DNA of 64,000 bases, from the NCBI GenBank assembly GCA_021199795.1, contig JAJQHJ010000038.1:1-64000 (forward strand). The letters run 5' to 3'. A model generated the notes under the pieces. The model saw nothing but the letters and a program-made list of their open reading frames with translations. It searched no databases and had not been told where the DNA came from. This document shows positions 16,993 through 26,186 of this stretch, piece after piece. The position numbers were made by a program, and so were the translations under genes. The stretch's first letter is position 1. Each line of letters begins with the position of its first letter. Source of the DNA: Oscillospiraceae bacterium (GTDB lineage Bacteria > Bacillota > Clostridia > Oscillospirales > Ruminococcaceae).

Positions 16993-17990
16993 AGAAAAAT
17001 TTGATTTCAGACGCAATTACAGACATCAACCCCGCCTATGTCGAGCAGGCATCGGATTACAAGCCAGTAGCACACAAGGCACGGCACACAAGGGTGCTTG
17101 CAATAGCAGTGGCGGCGATGGTCATGGTCCTCATGATGGGTGCAGGAGTTATCGTTGCAAACGGTGGAATTTCAGGTTGGTTCAGTGAAAGGTGGGAGAT
17201 GACAACAGGAGAAACAATAACAGAGGAGCATCTGGAATTGGTCGACAGCTTCAGTCAGGCACTTGGGTTGAGCGAAACCTACGAAGGCGTAACAGTAACG
17301 GTCGATTCTGCGGCAGTTTCGGAAGACAGAATCTATCTTTTGCTGAAAGTTGACGGCGACCTCGACAGCGTTGTTACCGACTATTTTTACTCTTATCTCA
17401 CATCAGATAGCATCGGCTTTACTGCCGGTGGATCCAGCTTTTACGGACAGGATGAAAGTGGAGCTACACGCTATCTGCTCGATTGTCATTATGATTATAT
17501 CGGCGAAGAGGGTGATGACGAAATGCTTTGCACTCTCCGGGTTGGCGACATGAATAATAATGGTGATGTAGATGTTATTTGGATGTTTGAATTCACCCTC
17601 ATCAGGAATGAAAACAGCCATATATCTCTGACCGAAGACGGAGAAATCATAACTGTTACAACGGAACAGCGGGACTATGACACCTATTATAATCCAATTT
17701 CAGTGGACGTAACCGTCGACATCACCGACATCGTACTCACCGAGTTCGGAGTGTCGTTCATCTGCGACAACACCACCGCTTCCGTTCCCTACGGAACATA
17801 TACTGACTTATGTGATGTCCATGTATACATGAATAGCGGAAGTGAAGTTCAGGCGAACTTATATATTGAAGAAATCAGCGACGACGAAAGCATTGTCACA
17901 ATGTACTACTATTGGACCGTTCCCGTCAATCTTGACGAGGTGGCTTCCATCAGAATCGGTGATACAACAATAGCAGTTTCGCAAGAATAA
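16989..17990 (+). CDS. Membrane-anchored anti-sigma-like protein (DUF4179-type)
   Basis: 333 aa: a short cytosolic N-terminus (~1-33), one membrane helix (VLAIAVAAMVMVLMMGAGVI, ~35-57), then a large extracytoplasmic beta-rich domain with the SQALGLSETYEGVTVTVDSAAVSEDRIYLLL pattern typical of DUF4179 proteins paired with ECF sigma factors (split here into its two halves: SQALGLSETYEGVTV and TVDSAAVSEDRIYLLL). Translational coupling to the sigma gene supports an anti-sigma or signal-sensing role. The signal is unknown. A terminator follows at 18001. Confidence 0.8.
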   Translation: MKKNLISDAITDINPAYVEQASDYKPVAHKARHTRVLAIAVAAMVMVLMMGAGVIVANGGISGWFSERWEMTTGETITEEHLELVDSFSQALGLSETYEGVTVTVDSAAVSEDRIYLLLKVDGDLDSVVTDYFYSYLTSDSIGFTAGGSSFYGQDESGATRYLLDCHYDYIGEEGDDEMLCTLRVGDMNNNGDVDVIWMFEFTLIRNENSHISLTEDGEIITVTTEQRDYDTYYNPISVDVTVDITDIVLTEFGVSFICDNTTASVPYGTYTDLCDVHVYMNSGSEVQANLYIEEISDDESIVTMYYYWTVPVNLDEVASIRIGDTTIAVSQE

Positions 17991-18000
17991 GAGACAAGCT

Positions 18001-18027
18001 AAAAAAGGCTCCCCGTGAGCCTTTTTT
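18001..18027 (+). terminator. Terminator of the sigma/anti-sigma operon
   Basis: AAAAAAGGCTC and GAGCCTTTTTT form a perfect stem with a 5-base loop. Confidence 0.9.
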
Positions 18028-18141
18028 ATACCTCAATTTGTGGTAGAGCCCACAAATACAACTACAAATAAACAATATTCAAAACAAATCAGATATAAGA
18101 AAAGCCCCGCAAACAAGCCAGTCTACGAGGTTTAAAAATAT

Positions 18142-18218
18142 TGGTCTGAGTGACGGGACTTGAACCCACGGCCTCTACCACCCCAAGGTAGCGCTCTACC
18201 AAGCTGAGCTACACCCAG
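18142..18218 (-). tRNA. tRNA-Pro (anticodon GGG)
   Basis: On the minus strand the 77-nt cloverleaf reads CTGGGTG/CACTCAG (acceptor stem with one G-U), GCTC/GAGC D-stem, CTACC/GGTAG anticodon stem with loop TTGGGGT (anticodon GGG), GTGGG/CCCGT T-stem around TTCAAGT, discriminator A, and an encoded CCA. It is isolated from other tRNAs. Confidence 0.93.
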
Positions 18219-18391
18219 ATTCACAACGCTTGATATTATATCACACCTGAACTGAAAAAGCAAGCCCTAATTTCAGTTTTTTGCGATTTTTTGGGAGAGG
18301 ATTTGCAGTCATCCGATTCATCTTGTCAAACTGCAAAAGTTATGCTATACTTTAAACATCCGTGAATTTTATCTGACAGGGGGGTTCTTGC

Positions 18392-19222
18392 ATGATAATA
18401 TACGATAGAATAGCAACAGATTATCTGAATGGTCGGGACATCAGCATTCATCGTGATGAGTGGTATTTTACAAAGACCGAAACATCAAAGTTTAATGAAG
18501 GTGAGTTTCTCACTTTGCCTGATACAGATGCAGGGCAGTTGGAAAAAGCTCGGACAGTTTATGACGCTATCAGTGCCACGGCGCATAACTTTAACCCTGT
18601 AAACAGACGATTATGGGATTTGCTTTTTCCCGATTGGCAAAACTTACTGAAGAATACCTGTGTTGATTTGATAGTAGGATTTCCTGAGCCGTATGATGCG
18701 ACAGTGGAACTTGACGAGCAGGGAGATTGCCACGTCATTTTTGACTTAATCTGCTGGACGAAATATGTTGGAAACTGCGATATTGGGGCAACTGCCCGAA
18801 ACTTATTGTCGCATGAGTTCACTCATGTTTTGTTACATCATTACCGTCCCGAACTGACGGAGATAACTGATGATACTGATTATCTTACCCACTTGGATGC
18901 GATAACTTTCGACGAGGGATTTGCCCATCTGCTATCATATGAAAGTACGGAAATAGATGCAGTAAACTGGCAAAGCGAAAAGCTTTTGAATGTGTACGAT
19001 CAGTGCAGAAAAAAGCTCGAAGATGCCATCGCTGAGAAAGACTCTGACAAACAGAATCGCCTTTTGTATGAGGCACTTTGCGGCAATTATTATGATAAGT
19101 TTGCCTGTATGTGTGGGATGCTGTATCTCGCAAATCTGTGGCTCAAAAGTGGAGATATGGCTCTCAAAGATGCGGTGGATTCTGGCTGTATTGGCTTTGC
19201 TAACAAGACAATAGGGAAATAA
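18392..19222 (+). CDS. Putative zinc-dependent protease (HExxH, 276 aa)
   Basis: LLSHEFTHVLLHH (residues ~143-155) is an HExxH zinc site and DEGFAHLLSYE, about 30 residues on, supplies the probable third ligand Glu, as in gluzincin-like DUF2268-type peptidases. No signal peptide, so cytosolic. The ATG at 18392 follows GACAGGGGGG. Substrate unknown. Single-gene unit ending at a hairpin at 19227. Confidence 0.7.
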   Translation: MIIYDRIATDYLNGRDISIHRDEWYFTKTETSKFNEGEFLTLPDTDAGQLEKARTVYDAISATAHNFNPVNRRLWDLLFPDWQNLLKNTCVDLIVGFPEPYDATVELDEQGDCHVIFDLICWTKYVGNCDIGATARNLLSHEFTHVLLHHYRPELTEITDDTDYLTHLDAITFDEGFAHLLSYESTEIDAVNWQSEKLLNVYDQCRKKLEDAIAEKDSDKQNRLLYEALCGNYYDKFACMCGMLYLANLWLKSGDMALKDAVDSGCIGFANKTIGK

Positions 19223-19226
19223 GATG

Positions 19227-19254
19227 AGAGCGACCGCTACAGTCGCTCTTTCTT
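19227..19254 (+). terminator. Terminator, AGAGCGAC hairpin family
   Basis: AGAGCGAC (19227-19234) pairs with GTCGCTCT (19242-19249), then TTCTTTTT. Similar hairpins occur at 57873, 58441 and 60788. It lies between convergent genes and can serve both. Confidence 0.8.
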
Positions 19255-19458
19255 TTTGAAAACAACCGCCAACCCCACGCAAGTGGCAATCCCAATTCCG
19301 TACGGAACAGCATATAGAAATGCTGTGCTTGGTGGTGCGCTATATCCTGCGTACTCCATTCCCCAGCGCATGGCACAGTAGTTATATGCCACAACAGCGC
19401 ACATGATGTCGGACAGGATAACAGCCAGAACCTGAAAGATAACAGACAATTTTTTCAT
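19237..19458 (-). CDS. Small membrane protein (73 aa)
   Basis: Two hydrophobic helices (residues ~5-28 and ~45-66) and a Lys-rich C-terminus (FKKKERL). Not recognised. AAAAGGAG precedes the ATG by about 8 bases. It follows the membrane-anchored XRE gene on the same strand by 14 bases and may be its partner. Confidence 0.65.
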   Translation of the reverse strand: MKKLSVIFQVLAVILSDIMCAVVAYNYCAMRWGMEYAGYSAPPSTAFLYAVPYGIGIATCVGLAVVFKKKERL

Positions 19459-19472
19459 ACGAATTACTCCTT

Positions 19473-19928
19473 TTATTTCCGCTTCGAGCCTTTAAGGAGC
19501 AGTATTGCGCCGACAACAATGGCAGCTATACAAGCGATCAGGAAAACACCATTCCCGTCTATGGAAATCGTTGACGATTCGCTGACCTGTTTTGATGCAG
19601 TCGGGCTGAGTATCGACAACAATCCCCATACAATCAGGCATATAACTCCACCTATGCAAGCGACAATTCCCAGAATCCATTGGGTACGGTTCACTGTCGG
19701 CGGAATTGGCTTTTCGTCTGTTGGCGACGGCTCATCGTCTTTCAACAAGTAATCCAACGAAACATTGAAGTAATTGCTGATTGCGACGAGCTTATCACTT
19801 TCGGGTATCGAGTTGCCCGACTCCCATTTTGAAATCGCTTGCCGGGACACATTAAGTTCCTCTGCAAGTTGCTCCTGTGAAAGACCACTCTTTTTACGAA
19901 GCGCATATAGTTTTTCTGATAAAGCCAT
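19473..19928 (-). CDS. XRE-family regulator with membrane segments
   Basis: N-terminal XRE domain (MALSEKLYALRKKSGLSQEQ, SRQAISKWESGNSIPESDKL, FNVSLDYLL), a Pro-rich linker, then two membrane helices (WILGIVACIGGVICLIVWGL and FLIACIAAIVVGAILLL). Such proteins are common in Clostridia and may couple an envelope signal to transcription. I place the start at ATG 19928, 6 bases after AAAGGAGG, not at the earlier in-frame ATG 19952. Co-directional with the small membrane protein at 19237. Confidence 0.85.
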   Translation of the reverse strand: MALSEKLYALRKKSGLSQEQLAEELNVSRQAISKWESGNSIPESDKLVAISNYFNVSLDYLLKDDEPSPTDEKPIPPTVNRTQWILGIVACIGGVICLIVWGLLSILSPTASKQVSESSTISIDGNGVFLIACIAAIVVGAILLLKGSKRK

Positions 19929-20022
19929 ACTTCCTCCTTTCACCCTAAGCATACCATCAAGCCGGGTAGAACTCTATACATCCTGATAAGCAATTCCGCA
20001 ACCGCCGGTTGCAAATGGGATT

Positions 20023-20688
20023 TTAATTGTATATCTCAACCTTACCAAGCACTTTTATATTCCCACTATCAACTACAATCGCTCCCTCACCTAGATGTGT
20101 GGCATACACTGTTTTGCCACGCTCTTTTATTACTCTACGGATAGAAGCATCCTGTATATCTGAGCTTTCATAGTGGACTTCCAGATAAAAGTCATCGAGA
20201 TAGCCAAGACCCTCGTGGTAGGAAAATTCGGGGTAATCATCATCGGGAGAAAGGTGATACTCCGAAAGCTGAATCAGAGCTCCGGCACTATATCCCATAA
20301 TGGTGCCTTTATGGTTCACAATCGTATCATATAAATCAAGTTCCTTGATTCGCTCAAACATTCTGTCCGGCAAACCGCCGAGGAAGTACAGAATATCGGC
20401 ATTTTCGATTTTTTGTTTTGCAGTTTCTTTACTGTCGGTAAAATAGTTTAAGAAATCGATGTTATCCTCGGAAATACCATATGCAGTCAAGCCACCAACG
20501 ATACCGTCGTAATATTTACCGTTGTACTTGCCGTAGAGAGCATTCCAATCCTCCGGGCTCTTCACACGGTTATCCCGGTATGCAAGAGCGATAACCGCAA
20601 TCTTGCAGCTCGGCTTGATATATGCTTTCAATTCATCAAACAACCACGGCGCACCAATGTCGTAGCCCTCAAGTAAAATGTTAATCAT
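20023..20688 (-). CDS. Peptidase S51 (dipeptidase E-like) family protein
   Basis: 221 aa with a class-I-glutaminase-like fold: YFLGGLPDRMFERI and the nucleophile elbow GYSAGALI (Ser of the S51 family), then YLEVHYESSD and GEGAIVVDSG. Peptidase E cleaves Asp-X dipeptides; specificity here is inferred. Cytosolic, single gene. Confidence 0.82.
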   Translation of the reverse strand: MINILLEGYDIGAPWLFDELKAYIKPSCKIAVIALAYRDNRVKSPEDWNALYGKYNGKYYDGIVGGLTAYGISEDNIDFLNYFTDSKETAKQKIENADILYFLGGLPDRMFERIKELDLYDTIVNHKGTIMGYSAGALIQLSEYHLSPDDDYPEFSYHEGLGYLDDFYLEVHYESSDIQDASIRRVIKERGKTVYATHLGEGAIVVDSGNIKVLGKVEIYN

Positions 20689-20750
20689 AGTATTTACGAA
20701 TCCTTTTCAGTTTTTTGCGATTATTTTGGAAAGAGATTTCCGGGGAAACC

Positions 20751-21563
20751 TCATAACCTCCCAATCATCCCCGTCACACAATTCTGCCCCTCAACTCTCT
20801 CAAATCCTACAGCCTCCAGAACCGCAATTTCCGCTTCATTGTCGGCATCCACGAGGCACATCATCTTGTTCGGCAGATTCTGCCTGAGTGCATAGGACAG
20901 TAAGTCCGCTTCAATCATTTCGTTTTCGTGAGATTCTTTCACTTTGAAATCATACGGCTCATTTTCAGCGAAGCAATATGTCACATCGAGGTATCCTATA
21001 ACCTCATCGCCCGAAAGCGCAACATATACCCGAAACCTGTCTTTCGCGGACAGCACCCTCTCCGCCGTCCAGTAAGTGTCCACAGTGTGCATCGAGCGGT
21101 ACTGTTCTTCGTATTTTTCAGACAGCAATTCCGCTCTGTGCCTCGCCTGATAGGGCGATGGAGCTGTTGCCATCATTCTGACCTGCTCGGGATAGAGCAA
21201 GGCGTTATTCTTTATGAGAACCTCTTTGATTGCCTGATTTGCCGGATTGAAAACGAAATCCATCGTAAAACCGGCATACCCCTCTTTCATCATTCCAATC
21301 AATTCGCAATAGGCTTTCTCCTCTCTCGAAAACCCTATCAGCATTTCGGCATAGTTGTCTTCGGAGAGAATGAGCAAAACGAACAGCCCAATAATACTGT
21401 CTTCATCAAAAACGGCGTAAACACTGCGATCGCTTCTCTCTAAAGCAGTGTACAAAGTATCAGGTGAATAGGTAAAATGCGGGTCAGAGTATTCCGAATC
21501 AGTTTTGAAAGACTCGCAAAATCCGAGATACTCATCCAACTCAAAAACCTGCTTTATCATCAA
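20751..21563 (-). CDS. GNAT acetyltransferase, probably two tandem domains (270 aa)
   Basis: Length is about twice a single GNAT domain. The C-terminal half (YVALSGDEVIGYLDVTYCF, ADLLSYALRQ, AVLEAVGFERVEG) is clearly GNAT; the N-terminal half (YAVFDEDSIIGLFVLLILSE) is a degenerate copy. Substrate unknown. It runs in the same direction as the short GNAT gene upstream (10-base gap). Confidence 0.72.
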   Translation of the reverse strand: MMIKQVFELDEYLGFCESFKTDSEYSDPHFTYSPDTLYTALERSDRSVYAVFDEDSIIGLFVLLILSEDNYAEMLIGFSREEKAYCELIGMMKEGYAGFTMDFVFNPANQAIKEVLIKNNALLYPEQVRMMATAPSPYQARHRAELLSEKYEEQYRSMHTVDTYWTAERVLSAKDRFRVYVALSGDEVIGYLDVTYCFAENEPYDFKVKESHENEMIEADLLSYALRQNLPNKMMCLVDADNEAEIAVLEAVGFERVEGQNCVTGMIGRL

Positions 21564-21573
21564 TCATCGCCCC

Positions 21574-21825
21574 TTATAACTCTTTCCCCACCATAACAAA
21601 CTCATCCGTCCTGTATTCTTCCTTAAACCCGCATTTTTCAAACAGCCTTACAGCGAGATTACCGATAGCGATGTTGTCATAGACTTTCGTAATTCCGTTC
21701 AGTTTAGCTTCTTTGCACAGTTCGTCCAAGGCATACCAGCCTCTCCACCTGTCGTCGCCGAACTCAATAGCTCCGCCCCATCTTAAGTTGAACGACATGG
21801 TCTCCTCATCCGCTCTTACAATCAC
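21574..21825 (-). CDS. Truncated GNAT acetyltransferase (83 aa)
   Basis: Starts with GTG at 21825, overlapping the restored stop of the YjbR-like gene (GTGA). Only the end of a GNAT domain is evident (GITKVYDNIAIGNLAVRLFE, then KCGFKEEYR). The usual beta1-4 and acetyl-CoA loop (R/QxxGxG/A) are missing, so it looks like an internal deletion product, probably inactive. Confidence 0.5.
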   Translation of the reverse strand: MIVRADEETMSFNLRWGGAIEFGDDRWRGWYALDELCKEAKLNGITKVYDNIAIGNLAVRLFEKCGFKEEYRTDEFVMVGKEL

Positions 21826-22485
21826 TTCCCCGCCAGCTCATGGCTCTCCCTGACACGCTGAAACAGCTCTTCGTCGGGGATTTCGTCATCTAAGATAACG
21901 GTGAACCAGCTTTTCTTGTTCATATGCCAGCCAGGGGTAGTAATGCTCACGACCGAGAAGCTCACCCATATTTTCCGACCGGACATGAAGGTCGATGATT
22001 TCAGCCATGTCCTCGGACGGCAGCCTGAGCTTGCTTTTCGGGATCGTCATGATAACAGCGTACCATTTTGCGGTGTCCTTTCTCCGCAATACTGCATAAT
22101 CGTCATACTTCTCCCAAAGAAACTCGGGCTCGTCTCCGTAGGTTTCCGTGACGTGACTTAAAAGCCTGAGCGTCTGAGCACTTTTGAAAACAGAGGGTCG
22201 GCAGCATTTCAGGGAAATATCCGTAAGGACATCCGAAATGGCGCACCTGACATCTCCGATATAGCTGCCTGCCGCATTGGTCTTGTAGAGGGTGAACTCC
22301 TCGCCGGTATCTGTTTCGGTAAGACACGTGTCCACGCTTCCGTTTTCGCCGATAGTGACCTGCAACGAGAATTCTCCGTCCATAATGCCGGTACAGTAGA
22401 GATAATCTCCGCCGTTATCCGCAAATCCATACTCAATGAGCCGTTCGGGAATTATTATCTTTTTCCGGAATATTTCTTCAAACAT
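21822..22485 (-). pseudogene. MmcQ/YjbR-family DNA-binding protein, frameshifted near 21940
   Basis: The frame from ATG 22485 (GGAGGTGTGCCT upstream) matches the YjbR family through KYDDYAVLRR, WYAVIMTIPKSKL and EIIDLHVRSENMGELL, but after YYP it leaves the family and stops at 21886. Removing one C from the CCCC run restores PGWHMNKKSWFTVILDDEIP followed by DEELFQRVRESHELAGK and a stop at 21822-21824, the family's usual C-terminus. It is a pseudogene or a homopolymer sequencing error. The restored stop overlaps the next GTG, which favours the longer frame being ancestral. Confidence 0.8.
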
Positions 22486-22650
22486 AGGCACACCTCCGAA
22501 AATCCTGATTCTCTTCTGATTATACACCATCCCTCACCGATTTACAACCCAATTCCGATCCGAGTATTCACCTAAGTTCCCGATTTCTCATATACTGCAA
22601 CAGGTACCAACCAAAGTAACAGCGTAGCTGTACGAAAGGACTGTTTTAGA

Positions 22651-23481
22651 TTGAACATTCTGATTTTAGGCGGGGATGCCCGCCAGATATATTGCGCCGG
22701 TCGGCTGGCTTTAGAGCCGGGAGTGAGTGTACGTCGGGTTGCTCTCGGAACTGATGCATTTTCAGGAGAAACCGCTCCGTGCGACGTTCTCCTCCTGCCG
22801 TATAAGCCGGAGCAGGGAAGTGCAATTGTCGGCTCTGCGGATGCAAACGGCGAGGAAGTCAATCTCTCAGATGCCCTGAATCTTGTGAAAGACGGCGGGG
22901 CGGTCTTTGCAGGAAAGATGGACGATGAAACTGTAAAATCTCTTGAGGCGAGAAAAATAGCCGTCCATAACTGGTTCTCGGATGAAGCCCTCACTCTTGC
23001 AAATGCAAAGTTCACCGCCGAGGGAGCCTCCCAGATTATAACGAAAAATGCCCCGGGCGGAGTGAGCGGTTCGAAAATCCTTATCCTTGGGTGGGGAAGA
23101 GTGGCGAAAGCCTGCGCTGAACTCTTCGGAAAGATGGGTGCGAGAGTCTTGGTTGCTGCAAGACGCCGTGAAACGCTCACTGACTGCATCTACAATTACG
23201 CCGGATTCATCGATCCAGCTAAAATCTCCGAAGCCGACGTTATAGTGAACACCATTCCGGCAAGAGTTTTCAGTGAAGAGGAGCTGAAGCATGTCAAAAG
23301 AGGTGCTTTCTTGCTTGAATTAGCATCAGCACCATATGGAATCGATTTTGACAAAGCCAGAGAGCTTGGAATCCCGGCCATTTTAGCCTCCGGAGTCCCC
23401 GGAAAATACACTCCCGAGGAAGCCGGAAGAGCACTTGCCGAGGCAGTTCTCAGGCATCTGAAAGTAGGCGAGGCTCCATGA
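22651..23481 (+). CDS. dpaA: Dipicolinate synthase subunit A
   Basis: Also spoVFA. With DpaB it makes dipicolinic acid from dihydrodipicolinate in the mother cell during sporulation. It shows MNILILGGDARQIYCAGRLA at the N-terminus and the Rossmann segment KILILGWGRVAKACAELFGK. A TTG start at 22651 follows GAAAGGAC. Length 276 aa is close to the usual ~295. It overlaps dpaB by 4 bases. A CATATACT element at about 22588 could be a late sporulation -10, but this is weak. Confidence 0.93.
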   Translation: MNILILGGDARQIYCAGRLALEPGVSVRRVALGTDAFSGETAPCDVLLLPYKPEQGSAIVGSADANGEEVNLSDALNLVKDGGAVFAGKMDDETVKSLEARKIAVHNWFSDEALTLANAKFTAEGASQIITKNAPGGVSGSKILILGWGRVAKACAELFGKMGARVLVAARRRETLTDCIYNYAGFIDPAKISEADVIVNTIPARVFSEEELKHVKRGAFLLELASAPYGIDFDKARELGIPAILASGVPGKYTPEEAGRALAEAVLRHLKVGEAP

Positions 23482-24068
23482 ACGATAAACCCCGAATCGG
23501 CTTCGCCATGACCGGCTCGTTCTGTACTTTCAGGCAAGCGTTTGAGACCGCAGAAGCACTTGTCCAGGCGGGCTACGACCTCACTCCGATAATGTCTTTC
23601 AATGCCTATAATCTCTCAACCCGTTTCGGAACTGCCGAGGAGAACAGAGCGAAGATAGAGAGTATCACCGGACGCGAAATCATCCACACGATCGAGGAAG
23701 CGGAGCCAATAGGACCGAAAAGGCTTTTTGATCTTATAGTCATCTGCCCCTGCACCTCAAATACCATCGCAAAGCTCGCAAACGGAGTAAACGACACCCC
23801 GGTCACAATGGCAGTCAAGAGCCACCTCCGTAATCAGAGACCGGTAGTGATAGCCGTCTCCACAAACGATGCCCTGTCAAACGCCGCCAGAAATATAGGG
23901 CTACTTGAGTCGATGAAGCACTACTACTTCGTCCCCTACCGCCAGGATGATTATATCCTGAAGCCGTTCTCAATGGTCGCCGACTTCTCGAAAATGCAGA
24001 GAACAATAGAACTAGCCCTCTCCGAAATCCAAGCCCAGCCGATGATTGAGAATAGAGTAGAGAAATGA
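23478..24068 (+). CDS. dpaB: Dipicolinate synthase subunit B
   Basis: Also spoVFB; flavoprotein-like partner of DpaA. GFAMTGSFCTFRQAFE, PCTSNTIAKLANGVNDTPVT and AVSTNDALSNAARN are typical. 196 aa, normal length. Overlaps dpaA (ATGA) and ends before a hairpin at 24070. Confidence 0.94.
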   Translation: MNDKPRIGFAMTGSFCTFRQAFETAEALVQAGYDLTPIMSFNAYNLSTRFGTAEENRAKIESITGREIIHTIEEAEPIGPKRLFDLIVICPCTSNTIAKLANGVNDTPVTMAVKSHLRNQRPVVIAVSTNDALSNAARNIGLLESMKHYYFVPYRQDDYILKPFSMVADFSKMQRTIELALSEIQAQPMIENRVEK

Positions 24069-24069
24069 G

Positions 24070-24108
24070 ACATATTCCCACTGACTTGGTGGGGATATGT
24101 TATTTTCT
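24070..24108 (+). terminator. Terminator after dpaAB
   Basis: ACATATTCCCAC pairs with GTGGGGATATGT (one G-U/mismatch), followed by TATTTTCTT. Confidence 0.75.
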
Positions 24109-24252
24109 TACCCAAAACACCTCAAGTTCTCACGGAAATTACATCTTATTTCTATTTACAAGAATGATAGCCATGTGGTAAAATAAACATAGCTCAAAGG
24201 CTCACAGGGAGTCTGAGAGCTTAATAACAATATAACATGGAGGTCATATATA

Positions 24253-25470
24253 ATGGCAAGATTTACTTTACCCCGTGATTTATATCACGGAAAAGGCTCA
24301 CTCGAAACCCTTAAGACCCTCAAGGGCAAAAAGGCAATCATTGTTGTCGGCGGCGGCGCAATGAAGAGAAACGGATTCTTGCAGAGAGCTGAGGATTACC
24401 TCAAGGAAGCAGGAATGGAAGTCAAGGTTCTCGAGGGTGTTGAGCCGGATCCCTCTGTCACCACCGTTATGAACGGCGCACAGGTTATGCTCGACTTCGA
24501 GCCTGACTGGATCGTAGCAATGGGCGGCGGTTCACCTATCGACGCTGCAAAGGCTATGTGGATCAAGTATGAGTACCCCGAGTGCACTTTCGAGGATATG
24601 TGCAAGGTCTTCGGCATTCCCGAACTCCGCAAGAAAGCTCACTTCTGCGCTATTCCCTCAACCTCTGGTACTGCTACCGAGGTCACCGCATTCTCCATCA
24701 TCACCGACTATGACAAGGGTATCAAGTATCCTATCGCTGACTTCGAGATCACTCCCGATGTCGCTATCGTAGACCCCGACCTGGCTGAGACCATGCCCAA
24801 GAAGCTTGTTGCTCACACTGGTATGGACGCTATGACCCACGCTATTGAGGCTTATGTCTCCACCGCTAACTGCGACTACACTGATCCGCTTGCTATCCAT
24901 GCAATCGAAATGATCATGAAAGAACTCATCCCGTCCTACAACGGCGATATGGATTCCCGTGCTAAGATGCACAACGCTCAGTGCCTCGCTGGTATGGCAT
25001 TCTCGAATGCACTCTTGGGTATCGTACATTCAATGGCTCATAAGACCGGAGCTGCTTTCGCTGACTACGGCGCACATATCATCCACGGTGCTGCAAACGC
25101 TATGTATCTTCCCAAGGTCATCGCTTACAATGCTAAGGATCCCACCGCTAAGAAGCGTTACGGCGTAATCGTTGACTACATGGGCTTGGGCGGCTCCAAC
25201 GATGACGAAAAGGTCAAGCTCCTCATCGACTACCTCCGCGGAATGAATGATGAGCTCAACATTCCTCACTGCATCAAGAACTACGGTGCTGACAGCTATC
25301 CTTGCGAGCAGGGCTTCGTTCCCGAGGAAGTATTCCTTGAGAGACTTCCTGAAATCGCCAAGAACGCTATAGGCGACGCTTGCACCGGCTCCAATCCTCG
25401 TATTCCTACTCAGGAAGAGATGGAGAAGCTCCTCAAGTGCTGCTACTACGACACCGAAGTCGATTTCTGA
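24253..25470 (+). CDS. Iron-containing alcohol dehydrogenase
   Basis: 405 aa group III alcohol dehydrogenase. NAD-binding GGGSPIDAAKAM, PSTSGTATEVT, DPDLAETMPKKL, and the metal site in HTGMDAMTHAIEAY plus HSMAHKTGA and GAANA. Acts on butanol/ethanol-type or similar aldehydes in fermentation; substrate uncertain. Strong codon bias and ATGGAGG before the ATG suggest high expression. A promoter-like TTTACA/TAAAAT pair lies about 70 bases upstream. Confidence 0.92.
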   Translation: MARFTLPRDLYHGKGSLETLKTLKGKKAIIVVGGGAMKRNGFLQRAEDYLKEAGMEVKVLEGVEPDPSVTTVMNGAQVMLDFEPDWIVAMGGGSPIDAAKAMWIKYEYPECTFEDMCKVFGIPELRKKAHFCAIPSTSGTATEVTAFSIITDYDKGIKYPIADFEITPDVAIVDPDLAETMPKKLVAHTGMDAMTHAIEAYVSTANCDYTDPLAIHAIEMIMKELIPSYNGDMDSRAKMHNAQCLAGMAFSNALLGIVHSMAHKTGAAFADYGAHIIHGAANAMYLPKVIAYNAKDPTAKKRYGVIVDYMGLGGSNDDEKVKLLIDYLRGMNDELNIPHCIKNYGADSYPCEQGFVPEEVFLERLPEIAKNAIGDACTGSNPRIPTQEEMEKLLKCCYYDTEVDF

Positions 25471-25498
25471 TCCAAGCTAATTCCATTTGACTCCTTTA

Positions 25499-25532
25499 GG
25501 TTCAACACAGGCTCCGGCTTGTGTTGAGCCAT
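25499..25532 (+). terminator. Hairpin between the dehydrogenase and Nudix genes
   Basis: GGTTCAACACA and TGTGTTGAGCC pair over 10 of 11 bases around a 10-base loop. No T-run follows, so it may be an mRNA-stabilising or partial-readthrough element, not a terminator. Confidence 0.5.
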
Positions 25533-25567
25533 ATATGGAGATTTTAAAGAAAAAAGGGGAATCCACT

Positions 25568-26152
25568 ATGGAACTAAGAGATAAAAACGGTCTTACAGAA
25601 GCTGAATTTCTTGCAAGCTACAGCCCGAAAGACTATCCTCGCCCGTCTCTGACCGCAGATGCAGTAATCTTCACAGGCTCAAAGGATGCACTCAGGCTTC
25701 TTCTAATAAAGAGGGGAGGGCATCCGTATCTTGGCTGCTGCGCTCTTCCCGGCGGATTTGTCAACCCTGATGAAACGGTAGAGCAGGCTGCAAGGCGTGA
25801 ACTGAATGAGGAAACCGGTCTTAATGAACCCAAGATGTCATTAGTAGGCGTCTACAGCAAGCCCGGTAGAGACCCTCGTACCTGGGTGGTCTCCACTGCA
25901 TTCTACGCTAATTTGGAGAACGGAGTAAACCCCACCGCCGGCGATGATGCCTCCGATGCAAAGCTATTTTCTCTTGAATATAATCTTGAATCCGACACAT
26001 GCGCATTTACACTCACAAACGGCGAAGATAAGCTCTCGGGAAAAGCAAAGTATTCTCCCGACGGTATGCCGACCGAAATCATAGAATCCCATGGTCTTGC
26101 TTTCGACCACGTCGCAATCATAGCGGACGCAATCAAAAAACTCGTGGCATAA
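25568..26152 (+). CDS. Nudix hydrolase (194 aa)
   Basis: A complete Nudix box: GGFVNPDETVEQAARRELNE followed by ETGL, matching Gx5Ex7REUxEExGU. LRLLLIKRGGHPYLGCCALP precedes it, as in ADP-ribose/NAD-type Nudix enzymes. ATG 25568 with AAAAAGGGG upstream is preferred over an in-frame ATG (or alternative start) at 25487, which lies in the hairpin leader. Substrate uncertain. Confidence 0.9.
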   Translation: MELRDKNGLTEAEFLASYSPKDYPRPSLTADAVIFTGSKDALRLLLIKRGGHPYLGCCALPGGFVNPDETVEQAARRELNEETGLNEPKMSLVGVYSKPGRDPRTWVVSTAFYANLENGVNPTAGDDASDAKLFSLEYNLESDTCAFTLTNGEDKLSGKAKYSPDGMPTEIIESHGLAFDHVAIIADAIKKLVA

Positions 26153-26186
26153 AAAATCCCGTAGAAATCTCTACGGGATTTTTTTA
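26153..26186. terminator. Bidirectional terminator
   Basis: AAAAAATCCCGTAGA and TCTACGGGATTTTTTT form a long perfect stem between convergent genes. Confidence 0.92.

Noticed and set aside
22568-22600. Late-sporulation (sigma-K) promoter before dpaAB
   Set aside because: Only CATATACT with a loosely placed AC upstream; too weak to list as a site.
24215-24250. Rex-type redox operator before the alcohol dehydrogenase
   Set aside because: Only a partial TAATAACAA resemblance without the second half-site.
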